This document shows, one piece after another, positions 24,911-38,633 of a stretch of DNA of 64,000 bases. This DNA is from Tachypleus tridentatus (lineage: Eukaryota > Arthropoda > Merostomata > Xiphosura > Limulidae), in contig NC_134830.1 in assembly GCF_004210375.1 (NCBI RefSeq), positions 12,400,001-12,464,000 of the forward strand, given 5' to 3'. The first letter of the stretch is position 1. Every line of letters starts with the position of its first letter. A program made the position numbers and the translations under genes. Below the pieces are notes generated by a model. It saw only the letters and a program-made list of their open reading frames with translations, was not told where the DNA came from and ran no database searches.

Positions 24911-27651
24911 AATAACATAATATATCTCTATGAGAAAGATGTGTAATGTTATTTTGTAGTAACTGTGAAAGAACAAGTGTGAGTACTAGAGTCATAGAGA
25001 AATAAGTCCTCACCGAAAACATAGAGAATCCAACATTTATATACTTCTTACATCATATTTATGCTTAACTCATAAATCACCCTTCTTGAAATGAAGATAT
25101 TTATCTTTTCCAAATACATCACAGTGGAAACTTCGATAAGAAAACGGCTCACAATCGTTGTAGAGTTTGTGGAACGTGGAAATTTCTTCCCAACATCACG
25201 AAGTATAAGTAAAATGCTTGTTTCTCAAACAATCATAAACGGTTTCACTGTGTTTAGACTTGTCAATACTTTTAATAAAGTTTTCTTAAAAGCATAGTTT
25301 GCGTTTTACCTACGTAGTAATTATATAACTGCATTTATGTCAACAATCACATTTCATGGGCAAATCATTTACGGGGAACTTTAGATACAAACGATCTTAG
25401 TTCTCTGAAATAATTACGAAAGAAGAAGGTTAAATTCTTTACTTTATGATCGAGACGTCATTATGAAAAGATATTTGAGAATTTCTAAGTTATTTATTAC
25501 TTTTACTGCTTTATAACTTAGCAGTTTCAGAGAAAATTAAATAAATTACGGAACGTTTCACAAATTTACCAAAAAATTTTTCTTCTCTTTGACTTTGAAA
25601 TTTGCAAATACCTATTCTAATTAAGTACGGTTTGAAATATTAAAATTTGTTCTAATTTGCCCCTAAATTCGAATTTTTCATTCTTCTAAAGAGATATACG
25701 AGCATTTGATTGTAAATGGAGAACTGACGCCCATAACTTTGAGGCATAATGATCATCGCAGATGTTTACTAGAAATTCTCACTATTACGTAGGCAACAGA
25801 TAATGTTCCAAAAAAAATCCCATTTCAGATAGCTATCGTTCATCTGTCTTTAATGTACGTAAAAGAGCGTTTTATAAAATTCTTCGTGATCTTGGATTGT
25901 CCAATGAATACCTACAGACGTGTCTCAATAAACAGAACTGTTTCGATCGACCCTTCAAAGTACTAGTAAGATCTTAGCTTTGCTTGCGATACAGAAATAT
26001 GAGCGTATAAAACCCATTCTCACTTCGTTTCCCTGAAGCTGACGTTGCTATTACAATATTAAGGAGTAAGAGCTACGAAAATAATTTTACTCATCTCACT
26101 CAAAAGAAATTAAATTTAAATAGTACTGGTACACGTGAAACTTTACAATAACAAAACTCTATTTTTACACAAAATTTCCTTGGAATTGGTTCATACCTTT
26201 TCTTTGTAAACCATTGCTTCCACCAGTAATGACGAAAATGTTCATGCTTAATATGCACACAAAATAACTATTAGTAGAAGTAATATATCAATGTTTCAAT
26301 TGTGTCTGTAACCCTGTTCGTGTTTAATGTAGTTTTCTCTTCTTTTCGAACGTTTATTATGCTGTCACTGTTTCTTCTTGATGGCCAGTACGCATCTTCT
26401 AAGTATGACCGACCGCCTGTTTGTAATGATATTTATTTCTGAAGTAGCTGGAGACTAGAAATATTTATTCTTTCCGGTTTTCTCTTACTTTAGTTGTGTG
26501 ATTGAACCCGAGTTAAAACAAATCGTTTTGTGTCATAACAGAATCCACGAGAAACGTATGTAACAATGGAGTAGCGCTAAAGAAACTTACAAAACTTATG
26601 TAAGGGGTGTAATGAAGAATAATGAGCACTTTTCTCCTAGCGTGCGATAAATAATGGATTGAAAGCTCGTGCATGCACTGTAACAGTTTCTCATTATTTT
26701 TAAACAAATACGCTAATATTAGATGCACGTGTAAGCGAAAATTACAAATTAAAGTCAATAAATCCTCTTCTTCATTTGAATATATCATTACTCCTTTTTG
26801 ACGTGGATGTATGAGGTTTCATGACGTTTCTTAACTAGGTTTCCTGGGAGAGCTGCTTCCAAATGTAAAAAATATTATGGCATGTTTGTTAGGATTTTAC
26901 CTAGAATGTCGTGTATGTAATTAACGTTTTTAATGTAAAGTTTTAGAGGAGACCTTTCACAATTTGGATTTCACTCTTGCAGTGCTTATCGCCAATTACG
27001 TTTTACAGGAGAGAAGTGTGTGCTGTAAATTATTCTTGTTTTGAAATATGCGGAGAGTGCAATGTAAAATCTGACGTTTCTTAGAAACTGGATACAAAAT
27101 TTTGTGTTGAAACATTGACGGAATAAACTCGGAAAGTGTAAGATGCATAAAACAGAAGGGGCGTAGCTCAAGTGGTAGAGTGCTCGCTTTGCATGCGAGA
27201 GGTACTGGGATCGATACCCAGCGCCTCAAATGTGATTTTGCTACAAATATAAAAAAAAAAAAAACACGCAATTGAGGTGAGGAAATTTTCAATGATGCCT
27301 CCCATCTAAATAATACAGAACGTGACTGACAAAGGATGGCAAAATTATGACTTTACAAAATAAGAATGATTTTACTTTAGGTTAAAATAAATAATACTTC
27401 AGAGAGAATACACCGAGTTGAAGAAATACTTTGAAAGTTATCTCTTGGGATTTAAAATGAAAGGCGGTTTTCTGCTCTTTCCCTTTCAATGATGTCATCG
27501 AAATGTATGACATTTTATAAACATGAACGAAAACATTTAACAATACGAATTTATTTACAATTTATCTTTTACACCTGAAACTATGTTTCCAGTGGTACTA
27601 ACTGCCAGGTATACTCTGTTGATAACACAGTGTAAGTGGTGAAACAGCTTC
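24911..27651 (+). repeat. Repeat unit 10 (2741 bp, transition)
   Basis: First unit with the 22-bp segment fully absent (TTGTAGAGTTTG, near 25158) and with ACGTAGTAATT. CGGTTTCAC remains left type. Confidence 0.98.
27157..27229 (+). tRNA. tRNA-Ala (UGC), terminal acceptor pair A1:A72
   Basis: Same shortened ends and same AAAACAGAAG leader as unit 8, although unit 9 between them differs. The terminator is at 27236-27239. Confidence 0.87.
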
Positions 27652-30391
27652 AATAACATAATATATCTCTATGAGAAAGATGTGTAATGTTATTTTGTAG
27701 TAACTGTGAAAGAACAAGTGTGAGTACTAGAGTCATAGAGAAATAAGTCCTCACCGAAAACATAGAGAATCCAACATTTATATACTTCTTACATCATATT
27801 TATGCTTAACTCATAAATCACCCTTCTTGAAATGAAGATATTTATCTTTTCCAAATACATCACAGTGGAAACTTCGATAAGAAAACGGCTCACAATCGTT
27901 GTAGAGTTTGTGGAACGTGGAAATTTCTTCCCAACATCACGAAGTATAAGTAAAATGCTTGTTTCTCAAACAATCATAAACGGTTTCACTGTGTTTAGAC
28001 TTGTCAATACTTTTAATAAAGTTTTCTTAAAAGCATAGTTTGCGTTTTACCTACGTAGTAATTATATAACTGCATTTATGTCAACAATCACATTTCATGG
28101 GCAAATCATTTACGGGGAACTTTAGATACAAACGATCTTAGTTCTCTGAAATAATTACGAAAGAAGAAGGTTAAATTCTTTACTTTATGATCGAGACGTC
28201 ATTATGAAAAGATATTTGAGAATTTCTAAGTTATTTATTACTTTTACTGCTTTATAACTTAGCAGTTTCAGAGAAAATTAAATAAATTACGGAACGTTTC
28301 ACAAATTTACCAAAAAATTTTTCTTCTCTTTGACTTTGAAATTTGCAAATACCTATTCTAATTAAGTACGGTTTGAAATATTAAAATTTGTTCTAATTTG
28401 CCCCTAAATTCGAATTTTTCATTCTTCTAAAGAGATATACGAGCATTTGATTGTAAATGGAGAACTGACGCCCATAACTTTGAGGCATAATGATCATCGC
28501 AGATGTTTACTAGAAATTCTCACTATTACGTAGGCAACAGATAATGTTCCAAAAAAAATCCCATTTCAGATAGCTATCGTTCATCTGTCTTTAATGTACG
28601 TAAAAGAGCGTTTTATAAAATTCTTCGTGATCTTGGATTGTCCAATGAATACCTACAGACGTGTCTCAATAAACAGAACTGTTTCGATCGACCCTTCAAA
28701 GTACTAGTAAGATCTTAGCTTTGCTTGCGATACAGAAATATGAGCGTATAAAACCCATTCTCACTTCGTTTCCCTGAAGCTGACGTTGCTATTACAATAT
28801 TAAGGAGTAAGAGCTACGAAAATAATTTTACTCATCTCACTCAAAAGAAATTAAATTTAAATAGTACTGGTACACGTGAAACTTTACAATAACAAAACTC
28901 TATTTTTACACAAAATTTCCTTGGAATTGGTTCATACCTTTTCTTTGTAAACCATTGCTTCCACCAGTAATGACGAAAATGTTCATGCTTAATATGCACA
29001 CAAAATAACTATTAGTAGAAGTAATATATCAATGTTTCAATTGTGTCTGTAACCCTGTTCGTGTTTAATGTAGTTTTCTCTTCTTTTCGAACGTTTATTA
29101 TGCTGTCACTGTTTCTTCTTGATGGCCAGTACGCATCTTCTAAGTATGACCGACCGCCTGTTTGTAATGATATTTATTTCTGAAGTAGCTGGAGACTAGA
29201 AATATTTATTCTTTCCGGTTTTCTCTTACTTTAGTTGTGTGATTGAACCCGAGTTAAAACAAATCGTTTTGTGTCATAACAGAATCCACGAGAAACGTAT
29301 GTAACAATGGAGTAGCGCTAAAGAAACTTACAAAACTTATGTAAGGGGTGTAATGAAGAATAATGAGCACTTTTCTCCTAGCGTGCGATAAATAATGGAT
29401 TGAAAGCTCGTGCATGCACTGTAACAGTTTCTCATTATTTTTAAACAAATACGCTAATATTAGATGCACGTGTAAGCGAAAATTACAAATTAAAGTCAAT
29501 AAATCCTCTTCTTCATTTGAATATATCATTACTCCTTTTTGACGTGGATGTATGAGGTTTCATGACGTTTCTTAACTAGGTTTCCTGGGAGAGCTGCTTC
29601 CAAATGTAAAAAATATTATGGCATGTTTGTTAGGATTTTACCTAGAATGTCGTGTATGTAATTAACGTTTTTAATGTAAAGTTTTAGAGGAGACCTTTCA
29701 CAATTTGGATTTCACTCTTGCAGTGCTTATCGCCAATTACGTTTTACAGGAGAGAAGTGTGTGCTGTAAATTATTCTTGTTTTGAAATATGCGGAGAGTG
29801 CAATGTAAAATCTGACGTTTCTTAGAAACTGGATACAAAATTTTGTGTTGAAACATTGACGGAATAAACTCGGAAAGTGTAAGATGCATAAAACGAAGGG
29901 GCGTAGCTCAAGTGGTAGAGTGCTCGCTTTGCATGCGAGAGGTACTGGGATCGATACCCAGCGCCTCCAAATGTGATTTTGCTACAAATATAAAAAAAAA
30001 AAAACACGCAATTGAGGTGAGGAAATTTTCAATGATGCCTCCCATCTAAATAATACAGAACGTGACTGACAAAGGATGGCAAAATTATGACTTTACAAAA
30101 TAAGAATGATTTTACTTTAGGTTAAAATAAATAATACTTCAGAGAGAATACACCGAGTTGAAGAAATACTTTGAAAGTTATCTCTTGGGATTTAAAATGA
30201 AAGGCGGTTTTCTGCTCTTTCCCTTTCAATGATGTCATCGAAATGTATGACATTTTATAAACATGAACGAAAACATTTAACAATACGAATTTATTTACAA
30301 TTTATCTTTTACACCTGAAACTATGTTTCCAGTGGTACTAACTGCCAGGTATACTCTGTTGATAACACAGTGTAAGTGGTGAAACAGCTTC
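27652..30391 (+). repeat. Repeat unit 11 (2740 bp, transition)
   Basis: This is the shortest unit. It carries the same marker states as unit 10. Confidence 0.98.
29897..29969 (+). tRNA. tRNA-Ala (UGC), terminal acceptor pair A1:C72
   Basis: Four G at the 5' end with the full CCTCC at the 3' end. The remainder is unchanged and the terminator is at 29977-29980. Confidence 0.88.
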
Positions 30392-33137
30392 AATAACATA
30401 ATATATCTCTATGAGAAAGATGTGTAATGTTATTTTGTAGTAACTGTGAAAGAACAAGTGTGAGTACTAGAGTCATAGAGAAATAAGTCCTCACCGAAAA
30501 CATAGAGAATCCAACATTTATATACTTCTTACATCATATTTATGCTTAACTCATAAATCACCCTTCTTGAAATGAAGATATTTATCTTTTCCAAATACAT
30601 CACAGTGGAAACTTCGATAAGAAAACGGCTCACAATCGTTGTAGAGTTTGTGGAACGTGGAAATTTCTTCCCAACATCACGAAGTATAAGTAAAATGCTT
30701 GTTTCTCAAACAATCATAAACGGTGTCACTGTGTTTAGACTTGTCAATACTTTTAATAAAGTTTTCTTAAAAGCATAGTTTGCGTTTTACCTACGTAGTA
30801 ATTATATAACTGCATTTATGTCAACAATCACATTTCATGGGCAAATCATTTACGGGGAACTTTAGATACAAACGATCTTAGTTCTCTGAAATAATTACGA
30901 AAGAAGAAGGTTAAATTCTTTACTTTATGATCGAGACGTCATTATGAAAAGATATTTGAGAATTTCTAAGTTATTTATTACTTTTACTGCTTTATAACTT
31001 AGCAGTTTCAGAGAAAATTAAATAAATTACGGAACGTTTCACAAATTTACCAAAAAAATTTTTCTTCTCTTTGACTTTGAAATTTGCAAATACCTATTCT
31101 AATTAAGTACGGTTTGAAATATTAAAATTTGTTCTAATTTGCCCCTAAATTCGAATTTTTCATTCTTCTAAAGAGATATACGAGCATTTGATTGTAAATG
31201 GAGAACTGACGCCCATAACTTTGAGGCATAATGATCATCGCAGATGTTTACTAGAAATTCTCACTATTACGTAGGCAACAGATAATGTTCCAAAAAAAAA
31301 TCCCATTTCAGATAGCTATCGTTCATCTGTCTTTAATGTACGTAAAAGAGCGTTTTATAAAATTCTTCGTGATCTTGGATTGTCCAATGAATACCTACAG
31401 ACGTGTCTCAATAAACAGAACTGTTTCGATCGACCCTTCAAAGTACTAGTAAGATCTTAGCTTTGCTTGCGATACAGAAATATGAGCGTATAAAACCCAT
31501 TCTCACTTCGTTTCCCTGAAGCTGACGTTGCTATTACAATATTAAGGAGTAAGAGCTACGAAAATAATTTTACTCATCTCACTCAAAAAGAAATTAAATT
31601 TAAATAGTACTGGTACACGTGAAACTTTACAATAACAAAACTCTATTTTTACACAAAATTTCCTTGGAATTGGTTCATACCTTTTCTTTGTAAACCATTG
31701 CTTCCACCAGTAATGACGAAAATGTTCATGCTTAATATGCACACAAAATAACTATTAGTAGAAGTAATATATCAATGTTTCAATTGTGTCTGTAACCCTG
31801 TTCGTGTTTAATGTAGTTTTCTCTTCTTTTCGAACGTTTATTATGCTGTCACTGTTTCTTCTTGATGGCCAGTACGCATCTTCTAAGTATGACCGACCGC
31901 CTGTTTGTAATGATATTTATTTCTGAAGTAGCTGGAGACTAGAAATATTTATTCTTTCCGGTTTTCTCTTACTTTAGTTGTGTGATTGAACCCGAGTTAA
32001 AACAAATCGTTTTGTGTCATAACAGAATCCACGAGAAACGTATGTAACAATGGAGTAGCGCTAAAGAAACTTACAAAACTTATGTAAGGGGTGTAATGAA
32101 GAATAATGAGCACTTTTCTCCTAGCGTGCGATAAATAATGGATTGAAAGCTCGTGCATGCACTGTAACAGTTTCTCATTATTTTTAAACAAATACGCTAA
32201 TATTAGATGCACGTGTAAGCGAAAATTACAAATTAAAAGTCAATAAATCCTCTTCTTCATTTGAATATATCATTACTCCTTTTTGACGTGGATGTATGAG
32301 GTTTCATGACGTTTCTTAACTAGGTTTCCTGGGAGAGCTGCTTCCAAATGTAAAAAATATTATGGCATGTTTGTTAGGATTTTACCTAGAATGTCGTGTA
32401 TGTAATTAACGTTTTTAATGTAAAGTTTTAGAGGAGACCTTTCACAATTTGGATTTCACTCTTGCAGTGCTTATCGCCAATTACGTTTTACAGGAGAGAA
32501 GTGTGTGCTGTAAATTATTCTTGTTTTGAAATATGCGGAGAGTGCAATGTAAAATCTGACGTTTCTTAGAAACTGGATACAAAATTTTGTGTTGAAACAT
32601 TGACGGAATAAACTCGGAAAGTGTAAGATGCATAAAACGAAGGGGCGTAGCTCAAGTGGTAGAGTGCTCGCTTTGCATGCGAGAGGTACTGGGATCGATA
32701 CCCAGCGCCTCCAAATGTGATTTTGCTACAAATATAAAAAAAAAAAACACGCAATTGAGGTGAGGAAATTTTCAATGATGCCTCCCATCTAAATAATACA
32801 GAACGTGACTGACAAAAGGATGGCAAAATTATGACTTTACAAAATAAGAATGATTTTACTTTAGGTTAAAATAAATAATACTTCAGAGAGAATACACCGA
32901 GTTGAAGAAATACTTTGAAAGTTATCTCTTGGGATTTAAAATGAAAGGCGGTTTTTCTGCTCTTTCCCTTTCAATGATGTCATCGAAATGTATGACATTT
33001 TTATAAACATGAACGAAAACATTTAACAATACGAATTTATTTACAATTTATCTTTTACACCTGAAACTATGTTTCCAGTGGTACTAACTGCCAGGTATAC
33101 TCTGTTGATAACACAGTGTAAGTGGTGAAACAGCTTC
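30392..33137 (+). repeat. Repeat unit 12 (2746 bp, transition)
   Basis: First unit with CGGTGTCAC (near 30721). It still has GAAATTAAATTT near 31590, where units 13-19 have GAAATTTAATTT. Confidence 0.98.
32641..32713 (+). tRNA. tRNA-Ala (UGC), terminal acceptor pair A1:C72
   Basis: Four G at the 5' end with a complete 3' end, as in units 9 and 11. The terminator is at 32721-32724. Confidence 0.88.
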
Positions 33138-35883
33138 AATAACATAATATATCTCTATGAGAAAGATGTGTAATGTTATTTTGTAGTAACTGTGAAAGAA
33201 CAAGTGTGAGTACTAGAGTCATAGAGAAATAAGTCCTCACCGAAAACATAGAGAATCCAACATTTATATACTTCTTACATCATATTTATGCTTAACTCAT
33301 AAATCACCCTTCTTGAAATGAAGATATTTATCTTTTCCAAATACATCACAGTGGAAACTTCGATAAGAAAACGGCTCACAATCGTTGTAGAGTTTGTGGA
33401 ACGTGGAAATTTCTTCCCAACATCACGAAGTATAAGTAAAATGCTTGTTTCTCAAACAATCATAAACGGTGTCACTGTGTTTAGACTTGTCAATACTTTT
33501 AATAAAGTTTTCTTAAAAGCATAGTTTGCGTTTTACCTACGTAGTAATTATATAACTGCATTTATGTCAACAATCACATTTCATGGGCAAATCATTTACG
33601 GGGAACTTTAGATACAAACGATCTTAGTTCTCTGAAATAATTACGAAAGAAGAAGGTTAAATTCTTTACTTTATGATCGAGACGTCATTATGAAAAGATA
33701 TTTGAGAATTTCTAAGTTATTTATTACTTTTACTGCTTTATAACTTAGCAGTTTCAGAGAAAATTAAATAAATTACGGAACGTTTCACAAATTTACCAAA
33801 AAATTTTTCTTCTCTTTGACTTTGAAATTTGCAAATACCTATTCTAATTAAGTACGGTTTGAAATATTAAAATTTGTTCTAATTTGCCCCTAAATTCGAA
33901 TTTTTTCATTCTTCTAAAGAGATATACGAGCATTTGATTGTAAATGGAGAACTGACGCCCATAACTTTGAGGCATAATGATCATCGCAGATGTTTACTAG
34001 AAATTCTCACTATTACGTAGGCAACAGATAATGTTCCAAAAAAAATCCCATTTCAGATAGCTATCGTTCATCTGTCTTTAATGTACGTAAAAGAGCGTTT
34101 TATAAAATTCTTCGTGATCTTGGATTGTCCAATGAATACCTACAGACGTGTCTCAATAAACAGAACTGTTTCGATCGACCCTTCAAAGTACTAGTAAGAT
34201 CTTAGCTTTGCTTGCGATACAGAAATATGAGCGTATAAAACCCATTCTCACTTCGTTTCCCTGAAGCTGACGTTGCTATTACAATATTAAGGAGTAAGAG
34301 CTACGAAAATAATTTTACTCATCTCACTCAAAAAGAAATTTAATTTAAATAGTACTGGTACACGTGAAACTTTACAATAACAAAACTCTATTTTTACACA
34401 AAATTTCCTTGAATTGGTTCATACCTTTTCTTTGTAAACCATTGCTTCCACCAGTAATGACGAAAATGTTCATGCTTAATATGCACACAAAATAACTATT
34501 AGTAGAAGTAATATATCAATGTTTCAATTGTGTCTGTAACCCTGTTCGTGTTTAATGTAGTTTTTCTTCTTTTCGAACGTTTATTATGCTGTCACTGTTT
34601 CTTCTTGATGGCCAGTACGCATCTTCTAAGTATGACCGACCGCCTGTTTGTAATGATATTTATTTCTGAAGTAGCTGGAGACTAGAAATATTTATTCTTT
34701 CCGGTTTTCTCTTACTTTAGTTGTGTGATTGAACCCGAGTTAAAACAAATCGTTTTGTGTCATAACAGAATCCACGAGAAACGTATGTAACAATGGAGTA
34801 GCGCTAAAGAAACTTACAAAACTTATGTAAGGGGTGTAATGAAGAATAATGAGCACTTTTCTCCTAGCGTGCGATAAATAATGGATTGAAAGCTCGTGCA
34901 TGCACTGTAACAGTTTCTCATTATTTTTAAACAAATACGCTAATATTAGATGCACGTGTAAGCGAAAATTACAAATTAAAAGTCAATAAATCCTCTTCTT
35001 CATTTGAATATATCATTACTCCTTTTTGACGTGGATGTATGAGGTTTCATGACGTTTCTTAACTAGGTTTCCTGGGAGAGCTGCTTCCAAATGTAAAAAA
35101 TATTATGGCATGTTTGTTAGGATTTTACCTAGAATGTCGTGTATGTAATTAACGTTTTTAATGTAAAGTTTTAGAGGAGACCTTTCACAATTTGGATTTC
35201 ACTCTTGCAGTGCTTATCGCCAATTACGTTTTACAGGAGAGAAGTGTGTGCTGTAAATTATTCTTGTTTTGAAATATGCGGAGAGTGCAATGTAAAATCT
35301 GACGTTTCTTAGAAACTGGATACAAAATTTTGTGTTGAAACATTGACGGAATAAACTCGGAAAGTGTAAGATGCATAAAAACGAAGGGGGCGTAGCTCAA
35401 GTGGTAGAGTGCTCGCTTTGCATGCGAGAGGTACTGGGATCGATACCCAGCGCCTCCAAATGTGATTTTGCTACAAATATAAAAAAAAAAAAACACGCAA
35501 TTGAGGTGAGGAAATTTTCAATGATGCCTCCCATCTAAATAATACAGAACGTGACTGACAAAAGGATGGCAAAATTATGACTTTACAAAATAAGAATGAT
35601 TTTACTTTAGGTTAAAATAAATAATACTTCAGAGAGAATACACCGAGTTGAAGAAATACTTTGAAAGTTATCTCTTGGGATTTAAAATGAAAGGCGGTTT
35701 TTCTGCTCTTTCCCTTTCAATGATGTCATCGAAATGTATGACATTTTTATAAACATGAACGAAAACATTTAACAATACGAATTTATTTACAATTTATCTT
35801 TTACACCTGAAACTATGTTTCCAGTGGTACTAACTGCCAGGTATACTCTGTTGATAACACAGTGTAAGTGGTGAAACAGCTTC
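33138..35883 (+). repeat. Repeat unit 13 (2746 bp, right type)
   Basis: First unit with GAAATTTAATTT. The marker after the tRNA is still CCATCTAAAT. The spacer shows no gene. Confidence 0.98.
35386..35458 (+). tRNA. tRNA-Ala (UGC)
   Basis: Complete cloverleaf with a fully paired acceptor stem, the first of eight consecutive copies (units 13-20) in this state. The terminator is at 35466-35469. Confidence 0.97.
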
Positions 35884-38633
35884 AATAACATAATATATCT
35901 CTATGAGAAAGATGTGTAATGTTATTTTGTAGTAACTGTGAAAGAACAAGTGTGAGTACTAGAGTCATAGAGAAATAAGTCCTCACCGAAAACATAGAGA
36001 ATCCAACATTTATATACTTCTTACATCATATTTATGCTTAACTCATAAATCACCCTTCTTGAAATGAAGATATTTATCTTTTTTCCAAATACATCACAGT
36101 GGAAACTTCGATAAGAAAACGGCTCACAATCGTTGTAGAGTTTGTGGAACGTGGAAATTTCTTCCCAACATCACGAAGTATAAGTAAAATGCTTGTTTCT
36201 CAAACAATCATAAACGGTGTCACTGTGTTTAGACTTGTCAATACTTTTAATAAAGTTTTCTTAAAAGCATAGTTTGCGTTTTACCTACGTAGTAATTATA
36301 TAACTGCATTTATGTCAACAATCACATTTCATGGGCAAATCATTTACGGGGAACTTTAGATACAAACGATCTTAGTTCTCTGAAATAATTACGAAAGAAG
36401 AAGGTTAAATTCTTTACTTTATGATCGAGACGTCATTATGAAAAGATATTTGAGAATTTCTAAGTTATTTATTACTTTTACTGCTTTATAACTTAGCAGT
36501 TTCAGAGAAAATTAAATAAATTACGGAACGTTTCACAAATTTACCAAAAAATTTTTTCTTCTCTTTGACTTTGAAATTTGCAAATACCTATTCTAATTAA
36601 GTACGGTTTGAAATATTAAAATTTGTTCTAATTTGCCCCTAAATTCGAATTTTTTCATTCTTCTAAAGAGATATACGAGCATTTGATTGTAAATGGAGAA
36701 CTGACGCCCATAACTTTGAGGCATAATGATCATCGCAGATGTTTACTAGAAATTCTCACTATTACGTAGGCAACAGATAATGTTCCAAAAAAAAAAATCC
36801 CATTTCAGATAGCTATCGTTCATCTGTCTTTAATGTACGTAAAAAGAGCGTTTTATAAAATTCTTCGTGATCTTGGATTGTCCAATGAATACCTACAGAC
36901 GTGTCTCAATAAACAGAACTGTTTCGATCGACCCTTCAAAGTACTAGTAAGATCTTAGCTTTGCTTGCGATACAGAAATATGAGCGTATAAAACCCATTC
37001 TCACTTCGTTTCCCTGAAGCTGACGTTGCTATTACAATATTAAGGAGTAAGAGCTACGAAAATAATTTTACTCATCTCACTCAAAAAGAAATTTAATTTA
37101 AATAGTACTGGTACACGTGAAACTTTACAATAACAAAACTCTATTTTTACACAAAATTTCCTTGGAATTGGTTCATACCTTTTCTTTGTAAACCATTGCT
37201 TCCACCAGTAATGACGAAAATGTTCATGCTTAATATGCACACAAAATAACTATTAGTAGAAGTAATATATCAATGTTTCAATTGTGTCTGTAACCCTGTT
37301 CGTGTTTAATGTAGTTTTCTTCTTTTCGAACGTTTATTATGCTGTCACTGTTTCTTCTTGATGGCCAGTACGCATCTTCTAAGTATGACCGACCGCCTGT
37401 TTGTAATGATATTTATTTCTGAAGTAGCTGGAGACTAGAAATATTTATTCTTTCCGGTTTTCTCTTACTTTAGTTGTGTGATTGAACCCGAGTTAAAACA
37501 AATCGTTTTGTGTCATAACAGAATCCACGAGAAACGTATGTAACAATGGAGTAGCGCTAAAGAAACTTACAAAACTTATGTAAGGGGTGTAATGAAGAAT
37601 AATGAGCACTTTTCTCCTAGCGTGCGATAAATAATGGATTGAAAGCTCGTGCATGCACTGTAACAGTTTCTCATTATTTTAAACAAATACGCTAATATTA
37701 GATGCACGTGTAAGCGAAAATTACAAATTAAAAGTCAATAAATCCTCTTCTTCATTTGAATATATCATTACCCTTTTGACGTGGATGTATGAGGTTTCAT
37801 GACGTTTCTTAACTAGGTTTCCTGGGAGAGCTGCTTCCAAATGTAAAAAATATTATGGCATGTTTGTTAGATTTTACCTAGAATGTCGTGTATGTAATTA
37901 ACGTTTTAATGTAAAGTTTTAGAGGAGACCTTTCACAATTTGGATTTCACTCTTGCAGTGCTTATCGCCAATTACGTTTTACAGGAGAGAAGTGTGTGCT
38001 GTAAATTATTCTTGTTTTGAAATATGCGGAGAGTGCAATGTAAAAATCTGACGTTTCTTAGAAACTGGATACAAAATTTTGTGTTGAAACATTGACGGAA
38101 TAAACTCGGAAAGTGTAAGATGCATAAAAACGAAGGGGGCGTAGCTCAAGTGGTAGAGTGCTCGCTTTGCATGCGAGAGGTACTGGGATCGATACCCAGC
38201 GCCTCCAAATGTGATTTTGCTACAAATATAAAAAAAAACAAACACGCAATTGAGGTGAGGAAATTTTCAATGATGCCTCCCATCGAAATAATACAGAACG
38301 TGACTGACAAAAGGATGGCAAAATTATGACTTTACAAAATAAGAATGATTTTACTTTAGGTTAAAATAAATAATACTTCAGAGAGAATACACCGAGTTGA
38401 AGAAATACTTTGAAAGTTATCTCTTGGGATTTAAAATGAAAGGCGGTTTTTCTGCTCTTTCCCTTTCAATGATGTCATCGAAATGTATGACATTTTTTAT
38501 AAACATGAACGAAAACATTTAACAATACGAATTTATTTACAATTTATCTTTTACACCTGAAACTATGTTTCCAGTGGTACTAACTGCCAGGTATACTCTG
38601 TTGATAACACAGTGTAAGTGGTGAAACAGCTTC
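35884..38633 (+). repeat. Repeat unit 14 (2750 bp, right type)
   Basis: First of six consecutive units with CCATCGAAAT after the tRNA (near 38281) and first with a C interrupting the downstream A-run. The upstream spacer also loses bases from several runs here (for example TTATTTTAAAC and CATTACCCTTTTG). Confidence 0.98.
38135..38207 (+). tRNA. tRNA-Ala (UGC)
   Basis: All seven acceptor pairs and the whole body match unit 1. The terminator is at 38215-38218. Confidence 0.97.
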
